Source: Microcoleus sp. CSU_2_2
GTDB lineage: Bacteria; Cyanobacteriota; Cyanobacteriia; Cyanobacteriales; Microcoleaceae
Length of the DNA stretch: 37,011 nucleotides
Assembly: GCA_012035135.1 (NCBI GenBank)
Contig: JAAUPI010000026.1
Span: forward strand, 1 to 37,011
Reading direction: 5' to 3'
A program made the translations under genes and the position numbers. Shown piece after piece: positions 36,831 to 37,011 of the stretch. The notes under the pieces are model-generated. The model saw nothing but the letters and a program-made list of their open reading frames with translations, made no database searches and was not told the origin of the DNA. How positions within the stretch are numbered: the first letter of the stretch is position 1; every line of letters starts with the position of its first letter.

Positions 36831-37011
36831 AAAAATAATTGGGGTAATGATTAGATTTTAGATGAAATAGTTAAATAATTGAAGAGTTGAAGAATTGCCA
36901 AAGAGTAACTCCGCAACGGTTTGCGACTTGCCTGCCCCAACGCGATTTTTCAACTAGCAGTATAAGGTTGAGTTATAGCAGAGACCGGACTGAGCGTCCG
37001 TTAGCGAAGCC
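36831..37011. other. Right-end spacer
   Basis: The last 181 bases contain the upstream region of nfeD. A GATTTTAGATG at about 36850 resembles the ATTTTAG heptamers seen elsewhere. I see no gene or structured RNA before the window ends. Confidence 0.4.

Overview
The window looks like chromosome of a filamentous, probably Oscillatoriales-type (Microcoleus/Oscillatoria/Phormidium-like) cyanobacterium. The reasons are the dense CGATCG/GCGATCGC (HIP1-type) octamers inside genes, heptanucleotide tandem repeats in at least six spacers, very large multi-PAS histidine kinases, a DUF4347/RTX giant surface protein, a DUF6464 protein and a cyanobacterial-type Zur/FurB. The genus is an inference; no rRNA or marker gene is present.

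Left end (1-760): the 3' tail of a group II intron (domain V, domain VI and an AC 3' splice site near 114) is followed at once by the C-terminal coding part of an IS200/IS605-type tnpB, then a hairpin-rich right end that resembles a TnpB omegaRNA scaffold, then a 37-bp tandem duplication. The simplest reading is an intron inserted in tnpB.

815-7073: a GIY-YIG-fold protein, a repeat-filled spacer and, on the minus strand, a 1837-residue hybrid histidine kinase with nine PAS domains, one GAF, HisKA, HATPase and a receiver. 7551-16353: a membrane-anchored GH2-like glycosidase of 1270 residues that lacks the usual Asn-Glu acid/base pair, a MITE-like long hairpin, trpD on the minus strand, and a second multi-PAS histidine kinase.

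16518-24302 (minus): a 2594-residue modular secreted protein (DUF4347, lectin-like region, seven DUF11 repeats, four further beta repeats, Pro/Thr linker, RTX calcium repeats). About 1 kb with little coding potential follows, then a DUF6464 protein, an orphan IS630-type helix-turn-helix protein with its own terminator, and a class A beta-lactamase-fold serine hydrolase.

27873-36830: mfd (minus) split by an apparent one-base deletion, a CNNM/CorC-type transporter, purS-purQ (minus) separated by tandem repeats, a divergent Zur-type regulator, a small doubtful ORF, and nfeD plus an SPFH/stomatin gene (minus) separated by a short MITE with 12-bp inverted ends and 10-bp direct repeats.

Functional links visible here are few: purS-purQ (purine synthesis), nfeD-SPFH (membrane protein quality or microdomains) and the intron/tnpB composite. 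Most other genes are single units separated by repeat-rich spacers. I found no CRISPR array, tRNA, rRNA or recognisable multi-gene defence island. The most unusual items are the intron-in-tnpB composite, the atypical GH2 active site, the mfd frameshift and the MITE-like elements.
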